Shown one piece after another: positions 39,495 through 48,045 of a DNA stretch of 64,000 bases. The notes below the pieces were generated by a model that was not told where the DNA came from, ran no database searches, and saw only the letters and a program-made list of their open reading frames with translations. The translations under genes were made by a program, and so were the position numbers. Numbering within the stretch: position 1 is the first letter of the stretch; each line of letters opens with the position of its first letter. Source of the stretch: Burkholderia catarinensis (lineage in GTDB: Bacteria; Pseudomonadota; Gammaproteobacteria; Burkholderiales; Burkholderiaceae); contig NZ_MDEQ02000001.1 of the NCBI RefSeq assembly GCF_001883705.2, forward strand, positions 1 to 64,000, in the 5' to 3' direction.

Positions 39495-39926
39495 ATGATC
39501 ACGCTCGACGACGTCGACCGGCAGCTCATTGCGCTGCTGCGCGACAACGCGCGACTGCCTGTCGTCGCACTGGCGAAGGAATTGCGCGTCGCGCGCGCGA
39601 CCGTGCAGAACCGGCTGACGCGACTGGAGAAAAACGGCGTGATCGTCGGCTATACGGTGAGGCTCAAGCCGGCGGCCGAGCGGCACCGGATCCGCGCGCT
39701 GATGTCGATCGCGGTGCAGGGCAATCGCGGCGCGGAAGTGGTGAAGGTGCTGCGCGGGCATCCGAACGTCGCGTCGATCCACAGCACGAACGGCCGCTGG
39801 GATCTCGTCGCCGAACTGCATGCCGATTCGCTCGAGCATTTCGATCGCGTGCTCGGCGCGATCCGGCTGATCGACGGGATCGCGAATACGGAGACGAGTA
39901 TCTTGCTGTCGACGCACAAGGCGTGA
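39495..39926 (+). CDS. Lrp/AsnC-family transcriptional regulator
   Basis: 143 residues: N-terminal HTH (DVDRQLIALLRDNARLPVVA, then RVARATVQNRLTRLEKNGVI) and a C-terminal RAM ligand-binding domain (about 65-140; LMSIAVQGNRGAEVVKVLRG). AGGAAGG lies 8 nt before the ATG. It probably activates the divergent ornithine cyclodeaminase/CtlX genes in response to arginine, ornithine or citrulline. Confidence 0.88.
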   Translation: MITLDDVDRQLIALLRDNARLPVVALAKELRVARATVQNRLTRLEKNGVIVGYTVRLKPAAERHRIRALMSIAVQGNRGAEVVKVLRGHPNVASIHSTNGRWDLVAELHADSLEHFDRVLGAIRLIDGIANTETSILLSTHKA

Positions 39927-40119
39927 CCGCGACGGGGCTGTCGGTCGAAACCGACGCGCCTTTTTTGCGTCGTTCCATTCGACGTGCTTGCCGTCGAACT
40001 GCCGTTCACGTATCGAGAGTATTGCCGAATATCGTTATGTCGGCTACCGTTTACGCTATATTTTTGATTTGGATAACTATGTAAAAGATCATCGAATCCA
40101 ACAGGGAAAGCGACCGGAA

Positions 40120-40521
40120 ATGAAAACAAAACCCGTATTGACGAGTGAAGACGTGAAGAAGATCGCCGCTGCATCGGAGGCTTTCGCGCTGGCCCGCCAC
40201 TGGCCCGTGACGATCGCGATTCTCGACGACGGCGGCCACTTGCTGCACCTGCAGCGGCTCGATGGCGCAACGCCGAGTTCGGTCGAGATGGCGATCGCGA
40301 AAGGGCGTACGGCCGTGCTCGGGCGGCGCGAGAGCAAGATATACGAAGACATCGTGATGCAGGGTCGCGTGTCGTTCCTCAGCGCGCCGATGGCGGGTTT
40401 TCTCGAGGGCGGCGTGCCGATTGTCGTTGATGGCGAGACCGTCGGCGCTGTCAGCGTATCGGGTGTGAAGTCGGCCGAGGATGCGGAAGTCGCCCGCGCG
40501 GGGATCGCCGCGCTCGCGTAA
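40120..40521 (+). CDS. GlcG/HbpS-like (DUF336) protein
   Basis: 133 residues of the heme-degrading/HbpS-like family: ARHWPVTIAILDDGGHLLHL near the N-terminus, KGRTAVLGRRES centrally, and GGVPIVVDGETVGAVSVSG toward the end. Cytoplasmic (no signal peptide). The ATG at 40120 has AGGGAAAG upstream; the upstream 190 bp is AT-rich and probably a promoter. Members bind heme or act as small accessory proteins in organic-acid loci; the role here is unknown. It lies just outside the siderophore locus. Confidence 0.8.
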   Translation: MKTKPVLTSEDVKKIAAASEAFALARHWPVTIAILDDGGHLLHLQRLDGATPSSVEMAIAKGRTAVLGRRESKIYEDIVMQGRVSFLSAPMAGFLEGGVPIVVDGETVGAVSVSGVKSAEDAEVARAGIAALA

Positions 40522-40552
40522 CGCGTCGGCCGTGCGCTGCGGCGGGCGCGCG

Positions 40553-41437
40553 TCAACGTCCGCCACGGCCGAGCAGCGGCGCGATCCGGCGGTCGAGCGG
40601 CGTGCCGGGCACACCGAGGTCGAACACGAGGTCGAAGTGGTTCCGCGCGGCTATTTCGCCGGCTGCGCACAGCATGCCGCCGCGTGCGAGGCGGCCGACC
40701 AGGTTGCGGCTCTGCCGCCGGAACTCGTCGGTCTCATGTTCTCCCCAGCAGACGGTCACCGGCACCCGCGTGTGAATCGGCAGGTACTGCGGGCTCAGCG
40801 CGAAGGCGGCGCGTTCGTCGAGCCCCAGCGCATCGTTGATGTAGGTGCCGACGAGCGGGCGCAGATCGTAGATGCCCGATAGCAGGATCGCGCCGTCGAA
40901 CGGTGGTGAGTCGGGTCCGCGCGTGCGCCAGTCGAGCGTCAGCAGCATCGTGGCCAGATGGGCGCCCGCCGAGCTGCCGGCAATGACGATGCGTGGGGCG
41001 GCCATGAAGCGCCGCAGCGCGGCGATGGCGTCGGCTGCCTGCTCGACGATGCCGGGCAATGTCGCGCGCGGCGCGAGCGTGTAGCCGACGGCTGCGTACG
41101 CGACGCGCTGGCCGAGAAACGCGGGCGCCGGAAACAGCGAATCGTCGGCTGATAGCTCCTGCCAGTAGCCGCCGTGGAAATAGGCGACGAGCACGTCGGC
41201 GGTGCGGCCGGCAGGCTCGAACAGCAGGATGCGCTGCGCGGCATCCGTGCCGTAGCGCAGGATCGTCGGCGCGGCGAGGCTGCGCGCCGCGTTGCGGCTG
41301 CGCGCGCGATAGTCGGACAGCGTGTTGCGGAAATCCGGCGCTTTCGAACTCGGCGAATACTCGCGAGCGCGCTCGGCTGCATCGAGCCGACGCCAGGCGG
41401 GCCGGACGATGCCGGGCAAGATCGTGGCGGCGCTCAT
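40553..41437 (-). CDS. qbsH: Kynurenine formamidase (alpha/beta hydrolase), qbsH-like
   Basis: 294 residues of the alpha/beta-hydrolase formamidase type. It shows the oxyanion motif YFHGGYWQEL, nucleophile elbow IAGSSAGAHL, and a late His in RNHFDLVF. It hydrolyses N-formylkynurenine to kynurenine. Its start overlaps the stop of the kynurenine monooxygenase gene by 4 nt. It is the last gene of the left qbs-like operon. Similar hydrolases exist, but the adjacent TDO and KMO genes make the call firm. Confidence 0.85.
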   Translation of the reverse strand: MSAATILPGIVRPAWRRLDAAERAREYSPSSKAPDFRNTLSDYRARSRNAARSLAAPTILRYGTDAAQRILLFEPAGRTADVLVAYFHGGYWQELSADDSLFPAPAFLGQRVAYAAVGYTLAPRATLPGIVEQAADAIAALRRFMAAPRIVIAGSSAGAHLATMLLTLDWRTRGPDSPPFDGAILLSGIYDLRPLVGTYINDALGLDERAAFALSPQYLPIHTRVPVTVCWGEHETDEFRRQSRNLVGRLARGGMLCAAGEIAARNHFDLVFDLGVPGTPLDRRIAPLLGRGGR

Positions 41438-42828
41438 GAGGCGGACAGCTCGGGCAGACGGTCGAACAGGTCGCGCTCGACTGCGCGCAGGTCGATCTGC
41501 CGGAACGCATCGCAGCCGGCCGTGCCGGCCCGCAGGATGTCGGCCTGGATCTTGCCGCGTTCGTACGCGAGCGCATACGGCACGTGCTGGAATGTCACCA
41601 TGCTGTAGCGCGGCACGAAGCGGGCGGGATGGCGCTCGGCGAGCCACGCCGACAGCTCGCGTTCGAGTGCATAGCCGGGCGTCGCGACCCGCGCCCGCAT
41701 CTCGACATAGTTATCGAGCGCCATCGCCTGGATCGCCAGCGCATTTGGTCGACGTTCGGCCTCGAACGCGTTGAGCGCGGCCCGCCGATCGTGCGGGTGT
41801 TCATCGAGCTGGCGCGCGAGCGCGATGGCGTCCTCCAACGCACAGTTCATCCCCTGGCCGTGGAACGGCACCATCGCGTGCGCCGCATCGCCGAGCAGGA
41901 CGGTATGCCCGTGCGCGTGCCAGCGCTGCAACCGAAGCGTGGCGAGCATGCCGACCGGATGCGCATCGAAATCGGCTTCGAGTGCCGGCACGTGCGTGGA
42001 CAGGTCGGGAAACGCCTGCTCGAACAGCCGCCGTGCGGCACGGCCGTCGGGCAGCTGCGCGAAGCTTGGTGTGCCGGTGTCGTCGTCCGCGTCGACCGGC
42101 AGGAACAGCGTCGTGGTGAAACTCCCTTCGACATTCGGCAGCGCGATGCACATGTAGCCGCCGCGCGGCCACAGATGCAGCGCGTTCGGCTCGATGCGAA
42201 ATCCGCCGCCAGGTGCCGCTGGAATCTCCAGCTCCTTGTAGCCGTGCGGCTGCCGTTCGCAATCGATGCCGAGATCGACCGTGCGCGACAGCGCGGCGCG
42301 CACCCGAGAATCCGCGCCGTCCGCGCCGATCAGCAGATCGAAGGCGGCGCGCTGTCCGTTCGTCAGGACAAGTTCGCGCGCGTTGCAATCGACGTCCTCG
42401 ACGGCCACGCCGTGGTGCACGCGCGCGCCGGCACGCTCTGCCGCGTCGAGCAGGAGCCGGTTCAACCGGCCCCGGTGGATCGACCAGATCACGTCGCCGG
42501 GGTTGCGTCCGTAAGGGTGCAGGTGCGGATATTCGCCGGTCGCATGCACCATGCGGCCGCGCATCGCGACCGTGTGGCGCATTGTTTCGACGTCGAGCTG
42601 CGCGGCGCGCAGTGCGTGGATGCCGCGCTCCGCGAGTGCGAGATTGATCGAGCGGCCGCCCGCGTCGCCGTGGCGTCGCGGGTCGGCGTGCCGCTCGAAC
42701 ACATCGACGCGCCAGCCGCGCGCGGCGAGCAGACACGCGGCAAGCGTGCCGGCCAGCCCTGCGCCGGCGATCGCGAGGCGGCCGCGCGACGCGGGCCGGC
42801 CGGGAGAGGGAGTAACGGTATCGTGCAT
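41434..42828 (-). CDS. qbsG: Kynurenine 3-monooxygenase, qbsG-like
   Basis: 464 residues, a class A flavoprotein monooxygenase. FAD motif LAIAGAGLAGTLAACLLA, DG motif LLIGADGADSRVR, GD motif LLGDAAHAMVPFHGQGMN. The KMO-specific GRSINLALAERGIHALR is present near residue 60. It oxidises kynurenine to 3-hydroxykynurenine with NADPH and O2. The ATG at 42828 is preferred; an upstream frame extension has no similarity. Sits between tdo and formamidase genes with 28 bp and 4-nt-overlap spacing. No kynureninase is present, so the route goes to xanthurenate. Confidence 0.9.
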   Translation of the reverse strand: MHDTVTPSPGRPASRGRLAIAGAGLAGTLAACLLAARGWRVDVFERHADPRRHGDAGGRSINLALAERGIHALRAAQLDVETMRHTVAMRGRMVHATGEYPHLHPYGRNPGDVIWSIHRGRLNRLLLDAAERAGARVHHGVAVEDVDCNARELVLTNGQRAAFDLLIGADGADSRVRAALSRTVDLGIDCERQPHGYKELEIPAAPGGGFRIEPNALHLWPRGGYMCIALPNVEGSFTTTLFLPVDADDDTGTPSFAQLPDGRAARRLFEQAFPDLSTHVPALEADFDAHPVGMLATLRLQRWHAHGHTVLLGDAAHAMVPFHGQGMNCALEDAIALARQLDEHPHDRRAALNAFEAERRPNALAIQAMALDNYVEMRARVATPGYALERELSAWLAERHPARFVPRYSMVTFQHVPYALAYERGKIQADILRAGTAGCDAFRQIDLRAVERDLFDRLPELSAS

Positions 42829-42856
42829 GTCGGTAACCGTGGAAAAGGGGGGCGAG

Positions 42857-43696
42857 TCAGAGCGCCGTGCGCATCTGCCACAGCTCGGGAAACAGCACGA
42901 CATCGAGCGTCCTGCGCAGGTAGCTCGCACCGTCGCTGCCGCCCGTGCCGCGGCGCAGGCCGATTGTGCGTTCGACGGTGCCGATATGTCGGAAGCGCCA
43001 TTGGCGCACGCCTTCCTCGAGATCGATCAGGCGTTCGCCGAGGTCGTACAGTGCCCAGTGCGCATCCGTGTCGCGGTACACCGCGCACCAAGCGGCTTCC
43101 ACCGACGCGTCGTAGCGGACTGACCCGGTCGGATCGGCATCGAGCCGCGCGCGGCAGATCGCGAAACCCGCGCGCGCCAGCGCGCCGACCGCCTCGTCGT
43201 ACAGCGACGGCGCGTGCAGCCGCGCGAGCAGTGCGTCGTGCGCAGCCGGGTGCGCATCGTGATCGCCGATCACCGCCGGGTTCTTGTTGCCGAGCAGGAA
43301 CTCGATCTCGCGGAACTGGAACGACTGATGGCCGGACGCGGAACCGAGCGCGGGGCGCATCGCGAGAAATTCGACGGGCGTGAGCGTCGCGAGCACGTTC
43401 CAGCTGTGCACGAGATGATCCATGGTCCGCTGCGCGCGGGCGACCGTCTTCGACGCCTGCGGAAGCTGCGATGCGCGAAGTTGCTTGCACGCGCGCGTCA
43501 GCTCGTGCAGCAGCAGCTTCATCCAGAGTTCCGCTGTCTGGTGCTGGATGATGAACAGCATCTCGTCGTGCGTGCCGGATAGCGGCGACTGGCTGTCGAG
43601 CAAGCTGTCGAGCTGCAGATAGCCGCTGTAGCGCAAGCCCGGCCGCGGCTTCGCGGCCGCCGCGCCAGGCGGGCTCATGAAAGGACATTGCTGCAT
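42857..43696 (-). CDS. qbsF: Tryptophan 2,3-dioxygenase, qbsF-like
   Basis: 279 residues, a heme dioxygenase that opens the indole ring of tryptophan. Family signatures: RYSGYLQLDSLLDSQSPLSG, LFIIQHQTAELWMKLLLHE, and SGHQSFQFREIEFLLGNKN, with a heme-contact His in DAHWALYDLGERLIDLEEG. Strong GAGGAG ribosome site before the ATG at 43696. First step of the siderophore precursor pathway; placed after the sulfur-carrier gene rather than with a kyn catabolic operon. Confidence 0.92.
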   Translation of the reverse strand: MQQCPFMSPPGAAAAKPRPGLRYSGYLQLDSLLDSQSPLSGTHDEMLFIIQHQTAELWMKLLLHELTRACKQLRASQLPQASKTVARAQRTMDHLVHSWNVLATLTPVEFLAMRPALGSASGHQSFQFREIEFLLGNKNPAVIGDHDAHPAAHDALLARLHAPSLYDEAVGALARAGFAICRARLDADPTGSVRYDASVEAAWCAVYRDTDAHWALYDLGERLIDLEEGVRQWRFRHIGTVERTIGLRRGTGGSDGASYLRRTLDVVLFPELWQMRTAL

Positions 43697-43737
43697 GATC
43701 GGCTCCTCGGGCAGGAGAGACGTCGCGGCGGCCGCGT

Positions 43738-44016
43738 TCAGTAGCGGCCCCCGGCGACGGCCGGAAGGATCGTGATGGTGTCGCCGTCCGCGACGGCAGC
43801 CGACAGCCCGCCCCTGAAGCGGATGTCGTCGTCGTTCACGTAGACGTTGACAAAGCGGTGCAGCCGGTCGTCTTCGACGAGCCGCTGTTGCAGACCTGGA
43901 TACGTCGACTCGAGCGAGTCGATCACGGCGCGCAGCGTGTCGCCCTGCGCTTCGACGACCTTCCGGTCGTTGGTCAGCGTTCGCATGATGGTCGGAATGC
44001 AGATCATGATAGCCAT
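43738..44016 (-). CDS. qbsE: ThiS/MoaD-like sulfur-carrier protein with masked C-terminus, qbsE-like
   Basis: 92 residues with the beta-grasp carrier pattern (VNVYVNDDDIRF, DGDTITILPAVAGG). Carriers normally end in GG; this one ends GGRY, so two extra residues must be removed before thiocarboxylate formation. This matches Pseudomonas QbsE, whose two C-terminal residues are cut off by the JAMM protease QbsD, the neighbour here. AAGGA lies 6-9 nt before the ATG at 44016. Delivers sulfur to the activated quinoline acid. Confidence 0.9.
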   Translation of the reverse strand: MAIMICIPTIMRTLTNDRKVVEAQGDTLRAVIDSLESTYPGLQQRLVEDDRLHRFVNVYVNDDDIRFRGGLSAAVADGDTITILPAVAGGRY

Positions 44017-44070
44017 TTGTAGTCCTTAATGTTTTGTTGGATGCGTCGTTCAGGTGAAGCCGGGTGGTGC

Positions 44071-44481
44071 CTATGCGCTGATCCTCAGCGGCGTTTCGGT
44101 CGCGATGCCGTCCACGATCCGGTAGCAGCGGAGCGCGGGTTCGAAGCGCGGGTCGGTCGCGACGATTAGGTGGTACGCATCGGGATGCGCAGCCGCGTAA
44201 TCGATGTCGGTGCGGCTCGGTCGCGCGGCCGACGCCGTATGCGAGTGGTAGATCACGACCGGCGTCTCGTCGCGCGCGTCGAGGTCGCGCCAGACGCGCA
44301 GCTGCTCGGCGGCGTCGAACTGAAAAAAGGTCGGCGACTGTGTTGCGTTGTGCATCGGAATCACGCGCGATGGCGGCGAGCCGTCGGCCGTGCCCGCGAC
44401 GATGCCGCAGCATTCGAGCGGATGCGCTGCGCGCGCGTGGCGGACGATCGTGTCGACGACGTCGGTCGGCAGGGTCAGCAT
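44071..44481 (-). CDS. qbsD: JAMM/MPN+ metalloprotease, qbsD-like
   Basis: 136 residues with a complete JAMM zinc motif: upstream Glu in PLECCGIVAG and VIYHSHTASAARPSRTDIDY (H-x-H-x7-S-x2-D). Cuts the two residues after GG on the sulfur carrier encoded 54 bp downstream. The gene sits 10 bp downstream of the E1/rhodanese gene. Short single-domain length agrees with bacterial sulfur-carrier processing proteases. Confidence 0.9.
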   Translation of the reverse strand: MLTLPTDVVDTIVRHARAAHPLECCGIVAGTADGSPPSRVIPMHNATQSPTFFQFDAAEQLRVWRDLDARDETPVVIYHSHTASAARPSRTDIDYAAAHPDAYHLIVATDPRFEPALRCYRIVDGIATETPLRISA

Positions 44482-44491
44482 CGGCGGCGCC

Positions 44492-45655
44492 TCAGTATTG
44501 CGGCAGGGACGGATCGACCGTGCGGATCCACGAAAGGATGCCGCCGTCGAGGTTGCTGACGTCCGTGAAGCCCGCTTGGCACATCGCCTGAACGACGTCG
44601 CGCGAGCGTGCGCCGCCCTTGCAGTACACGACGGTGCGGCGCGTGCGCTCGAGCTTCGCGAGCCCGTCGGCCAGCAACTGCTGCTTCGGCATCAGCCGTG
44701 CACCGGGAATGCGTACGAGTTCCCATTCGTTCGGCTCGCGCACGTCGACGAGCTCGAACGGCAGACCCGCGTCGAGCAGTTGCTTGAGTGCGGTCGCATC
44801 GATCGCGGGTACACGCACGGGTTCGGTGAGCGTCGCGAGGCCGCAGAAATGCGGGTAGTCGTCGAGCGCGACGATCGGCTGTCGTTGCGGCGCGCGCCGC
44901 AGCGGCAGGAAGCGGTAGCGCATGTCGAGAGCATCGTACACGGCGAGCCGGCCGAGCAGCGATTCGCCGATGCCCGTGATCAGCTTCACGGTCTCGGTCG
45001 CCATGATCGACGCGATCGACGCGCACAGCACGCCGAGTACGCCACCTTCGGTGCACGACGGCGCGAGATGTGGCGGCGGCGGCTCCGGATAGAGGTCGCG
45101 GTAGTTGACGCCGGCGCCGCCGGGCGCGTCCTCCCAGAACACCGACGCCTGGCCTTCGAAGCGGTAGATCGAGCCCCACACGTAGGGCTTGCGGGCCAGC
45201 ACGCAAGCATCGTTGACGAGGTAGCGCGTCGCGAAGTTGTCGGTGCCATCGACGATCAGGTCGTACTGCGAGAACAGCTCGATCGCGTTGTCGTTGTCGA
45301 GCCGCTCGTCGTGCACCCGCACGTCGACGTGCGGATTGAGCGCGACGATCGCGTTGCGCGCGCTTGCCGTCTTCGGCATGCCGACCGTCGACATCCGGTG
45401 GATCACCTGCCGCTGCAGGTTCGACACGTCGACGCGGTCGAAATCGATCACGCCGAGCGTGCCGACGCCCGCGGCGGCGAGATAGAGCAGCGCGGGCGAA
45501 CCGAGCCCGCCCGCGCCGACCACGAGCACGCGGGCGGACTTCAGGCGCTGCTGGCCGGTCAGGCCGAGTTCCGGCAGCAGGATGTGCCGGCTGTAGCGAG
45601 TCAGCTCGTCGCCGAACAGCGGTGCGAGCGTCGTAACGAGAGGCGGTAGTTTCAT
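44492..45655 (-). CDS. qbsC: MoeB-like E1 / rhodanese sulfur-activating protein, qbsC-like
   Basis: 387 residues in two domains. The E1-like part (about 1-265) has RYSRHILLPELGLTGQQRL, VVGAGGLGSPALLYLAAAG and the nucleophile region APSCTEGGVLGVLCASI; the MoeB zinc CxxC positions are not conserved (for example NYRDLYPEP). The C-terminal rhodanese (about 290-380) has VVYCKGGARSRDV with its active Cys. It adenylates the exposed GG of the carrier and transfers sulfur to form a thiocarboxylate. Confidence 0.9.
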   Translation of the reverse strand: MKLPPLVTTLAPLFGDELTRYSRHILLPELGLTGQQRLKSARVLVVGAGGLGSPALLYLAAAGVGTLGVIDFDRVDVSNLQRQVIHRMSTVGMPKTASARNAIVALNPHVDVRVHDERLDNDNAIELFSQYDLIVDGTDNFATRYLVNDACVLARKPYVWGSIYRFEGQASVFWEDAPGGAGVNYRDLYPEPPPPHLAPSCTEGGVLGVLCASIASIMATETVKLITGIGESLLGRLAVYDALDMRYRFLPLRRAPQRQPIVALDDYPHFCGLATLTEPVRVPAIDATALKQLLDAGLPFELVDVREPNEWELVRIPGARLMPKQQLLADGLAKLERTRRTVVYCKGGARSRDVVQAMCQAGFTDVSNLDGGILSWIRTVDPSLPQY

Positions 45656-45705
45656 GGCGGATCGTCGATAGGCGGTGGAGCGGAATGACGGGGAGCGGGG
45701 CGCGT

Positions 45706-46749
45706 TCAGGCGGTGTCGCGTCCGGCCGGTTCGGCGAGCACGTGCGCGAGGGCCGCTTTCAGCGCGTCCATCTCGTCGCGCGTGCCGATCGTGATGCGTA
45801 TCCAGTTCGGCATGTCGGGCCAACTGCGTCCCACGTGCACGCCGCGCGCGGCGAGCGCCGCGATCACGGGCGGGCCGGCGCGGCCGAGATCGACCATCAC
45901 GCAGTTCGCGCGCGACGGCAGGCACGCGAGGCCGTGCGCGGCGAACCAGCGGATCAGATCGTCGCGACCGGCCGCCGTGTACGCCTTGCGCTCACCGAGC
46001 CGGTCGCGCAGCGCGAGGCTCGCGAGGGCCGCGGCGGCGGCCGGCACGGACACATCGTGCGGCGGCATGGTGTGGATGTGTCCGATGGCGTCGGGTTGCG
46101 CGACTGCATAGCCGAGCCGCAGGCCGGCCATCCCGTAGATCTTCGAGAACGTGCGCGCGACGATCAGCCCCGGGTCCGTGCGTACCGCGTCGAGCATCGA
46201 CGGTTCGTCGCTGTACTCGATATAGGCCTCGTCGACGAGCACGGTCGTGCCGGGCCAGCGGTCGCTCAGCAGGTGTCGCAGCGCGTCGCGCGGCGTCACG
46301 GTGCCGGTCGGGTTGTTCGGGTTGGCGACATAGATCAGCCCGCGCGGTGCGGCTTCGCACATCGCGGCGACGTCGTGCGCGCCGTCCGCGCAAAGCGGCA
46401 CGCGGCGGACGGGCCGGTTCGCGAGCCGGGCGGCCTGTTCGCAGACGGGGTAGCCGGGGCTGGCGAGCACGAGTGGCGCATCGGGCGCGGTGAACGCGAG
46501 CGTCGCGTAATGCAGCGCGCGATTCGAGCCCGGATACAGCGACACCCAGCCGGCAGGCACGTCGTGAGCGGCTGCGATCGCTTCGCGCAGCCGTTCGACG
46601 AGCGGGAATTGGTAACGGCCCGCCTCGGCGAGCACGTGCGCAGCGGCGGCTTCGGCTTCGTCGAACGGGCCGAACGGCGATTCGTTGAGGTTCAGGAATA
46701 TCTCGCGCCGGCCGGCGGCGTGGGCGGGTGTGGCATGCAGGTCAGTCAT
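45706..46749 (-). CDS. qbsB: Class I/II aminotransferase (3-hydroxykynurenine to xanthurenate), qbsB-like
   Basis: 347 residues, HisC-like PLP aminotransferase: FLNLNESPFGPFDEAEA start, YVANPNNPTGTVTPRDAL, TVLVDEAYIEYSDEPSML, and the PLP lysine in VARTFSKIYGMAGLRLGYA. In the qbs pathway transamination of 3-hydroxykynurenine gives xanthurenic acid after cyclisation. The ATG at 46749 overlaps the AraC stop by 8 nt. It is annotated by context; sequence alone resembles histidinol-phosphate aminotransferases. Confidence 0.85.
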   Translation of the reverse strand: MTDLHATPAHAAGRREIFLNLNESPFGPFDEAEAAAAHVLAEAGRYQFPLVERLREAIAAAHDVPAGWVSLYPGSNRALHYATLAFTAPDAPLVLASPGYPVCEQAARLANRPVRRVPLCADGAHDVAAMCEAAPRGLIYVANPNNPTGTVTPRDALRHLLSDRWPGTTVLVDEAYIEYSDEPSMLDAVRTDPGLIVARTFSKIYGMAGLRLGYAVAQPDAIGHIHTMPPHDVSVPAAAAALASLALRDRLGERKAYTAAGRDDLIRWFAAHGLACLPSRANCVMVDLGRAGPPVIAALAARGVHVGRSWPDMPNWIRITIGTRDEMDALKAALAHVLAEPAGRDTA

Positions 46750-47728
46750 GGCTGGCACATTCGGCGCATCGGACGAGGGCTCGGCAGGATCGGTTGCCGA
46801 GGACGGACTTCGGCGTGCACCCGAAGAAACGCGTGAACGCGGCGCTGAGATTGCTCGGATGCTGATAGCCGACGCGATAGGCCGTCTCGGCCACCTGGTG
46901 GCCGGCTTCGAGCAGCTCCTGCGCGCGGTGCATCCGCAGTTCGAGCAGATGCTGTGCCGGGCTCGTGCCGTAGGCCTGGCGGAAGCACTCCTTCAGCTTG
47001 TATTCGCTGATGCCGAGCGAGGCCGACAGGTACGCGTTGTTGAGCGGCTTGTCGAGGTGCGTGCGCATGAACGCCTCGATGTGCGCGAGCTTGTCGAGGT
47101 CGCGCGCGCCGAGGCGACCGGTCTGCACGGGCGCCGGTGCGATCGTGCTCAATTGGTCGGCGAGCAGGCTCAGCGCGTGGATGCGCAGGCTCAGGCCGTC
47201 CTGCTGCAGCAGGTCGGGATTCCGGAAGAAGCGCAGGTGCGGGCTCGTACCGTTCGCCATGAATGCAACTTGCCGGAATCCTTCGAAATGGCCGAGCATC
47301 GGGCCGAGCAACTCGCGGCATCGGTCCGCGCCGACGAAGTTCGACAGCGTGCTTTCCGACACGACGAGCCGCAGCTGCCGCACAAGCCGGTTTGCGGCGA
47401 AGCGGCGTTCGCCGCCGCCGCTGCGGAACACCGACACCGTTGTGTGACCGGACGAGAACGGCAGGCGCTCGCCGCGCCGGTCACAGAACTCGGAGTCGCC
47501 TTCAAGGCCGATCGTGACGACGAGCTGGCGTTCGGCGCCGTCGTGGCTGCAGGCCTCGGTCAGCGCGCGCTCCGACAGCACACTCGAGCGCACGACCGAG
47601 AAGCCGGGCTCGCAATTCAGGCGTTCGACCGCGTAGCTGCCGCATTCGGCGTCCCCGCGTGCGACGGTCCAGGTCTGGTTTGGGGCGACGTCCATTGCGG
47701 ACGCGCTGGGTATGGTCAGTGCGTGCAT
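46742..47728 (-). CDS. AraC-family (PchR-like) regulator of the siderophore locus
   Basis: 328 residues with GAGGAG before the ATG at 47728. The C-terminal double HTH (about 235-325; LNNAYLSASLGISEYKLKEC and VAETAYRVGYQHPSNLSAAF) matches the PchR/YbtA-like siderophore regulators; the N-terminal half would bind the ferri-siderophore. It heads the left operon, 148 bp downstream of the Fur box, and is translationally overlapped with the aminotransferase gene. Probably autoregulated and activating both operons. Confidence 0.87.
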   Translation of the reverse strand: MHALTIPSASAMDVAPNQTWTVARGDAECGSYAVERLNCEPGFSVVRSSVLSERALTEACSHDGAERQLVVTIGLEGDSEFCDRRGERLPFSSGHTTVSVFRSGGGERRFAANRLVRQLRLVVSESTLSNFVGADRCRELLGPMLGHFEGFRQVAFMANGTSPHLRFFRNPDLLQQDGLSLRIHALSLLADQLSTIAPAPVQTGRLGARDLDKLAHIEAFMRTHLDKPLNNAYLSASLGISEYKLKECFRQAYGTSPAQHLLELRMHRAQELLEAGHQVAETAYRVGYQHPSNLSAAFTRFFGCTPKSVLGNRSCRALVRCAECASHD

Positions 47729-47847
47729 CCGAACAACTCCTCTCAGGTTCTCCACGGTAGACCGGACGTTTCGGTAAATCTCAAGCGCCTCGATGTCCGC
47801 AAGACTAGCTACAAAGTTTTGGCGATGGAACGGCTTCACCCGGCCCG

Positions 47848-47878
47848 CATATGAAATTCGCCGATATCCATATGAAAT
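47848..47878. repeat. Direct repeat CATATGAAAT, 21-bp period (putative AraC-regulator site)
   Basis: Two exact copies of CATATGAAAT at 47848-47857 and 47869-47878. The 21-bp spacing is two helical turns, as expected for the tandem half-sites of AraC-type activators. The second copy overlaps the left edge of the Fur box, so activator and Fur would compete. Confidence 0.6.
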
Positions 47879-47894
47879 GAGAATGATTCTCATT
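47876..47894. promoter_or_regulatory. Fur box
   Basis: A perfect 19-bp palindrome AATGAGAAT-G-ATTCTCATT closely matching the Fur consensus (GATAATGATAATCATTATC type). It lies between the divergent siderophore operons and overlaps the likely promoters, predicting iron repression of both. Confidence 0.88.
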
Positions 47895-48045
47895 AATTAG
47901 TAAAATATCATTGTGGATGTCGACCATCAACTGATGGCGCTGTCGTCCGCCGGCAGCGCCGGCGCGTACCCCGGCGGGGTCGCGGCCGCCGCTGGATGGG
48001 CGGGAAGTGGTGTGTTTCCCCCTGACCGGGGCCAGATCAACATCC

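Larger units (their letters stand above)
47729..48045. promoter_or_regulatory. Divergent control region of the siderophore locus
   Basis: A 317-bp gene-free region between the two qbs-like operons. The centre (47840-47930) is strongly AT-rich for this genome and holds the Fur box, the 10-bp direct repeats and a possible plus-strand -10 TAAAAT (47901) just after the Fur box. The remainder toward 48045 is GC-rich leader without a recognised element. Confidence 0.7.

Noticed and set aside
40553..43696. Reading TDO/KMO/formamidase as an ordinary kynurenine catabolic operon
   Set aside because: Kynureninase is absent and the genes are embedded with sulfur-transfer and siderophore-transport genes under a Fur box.
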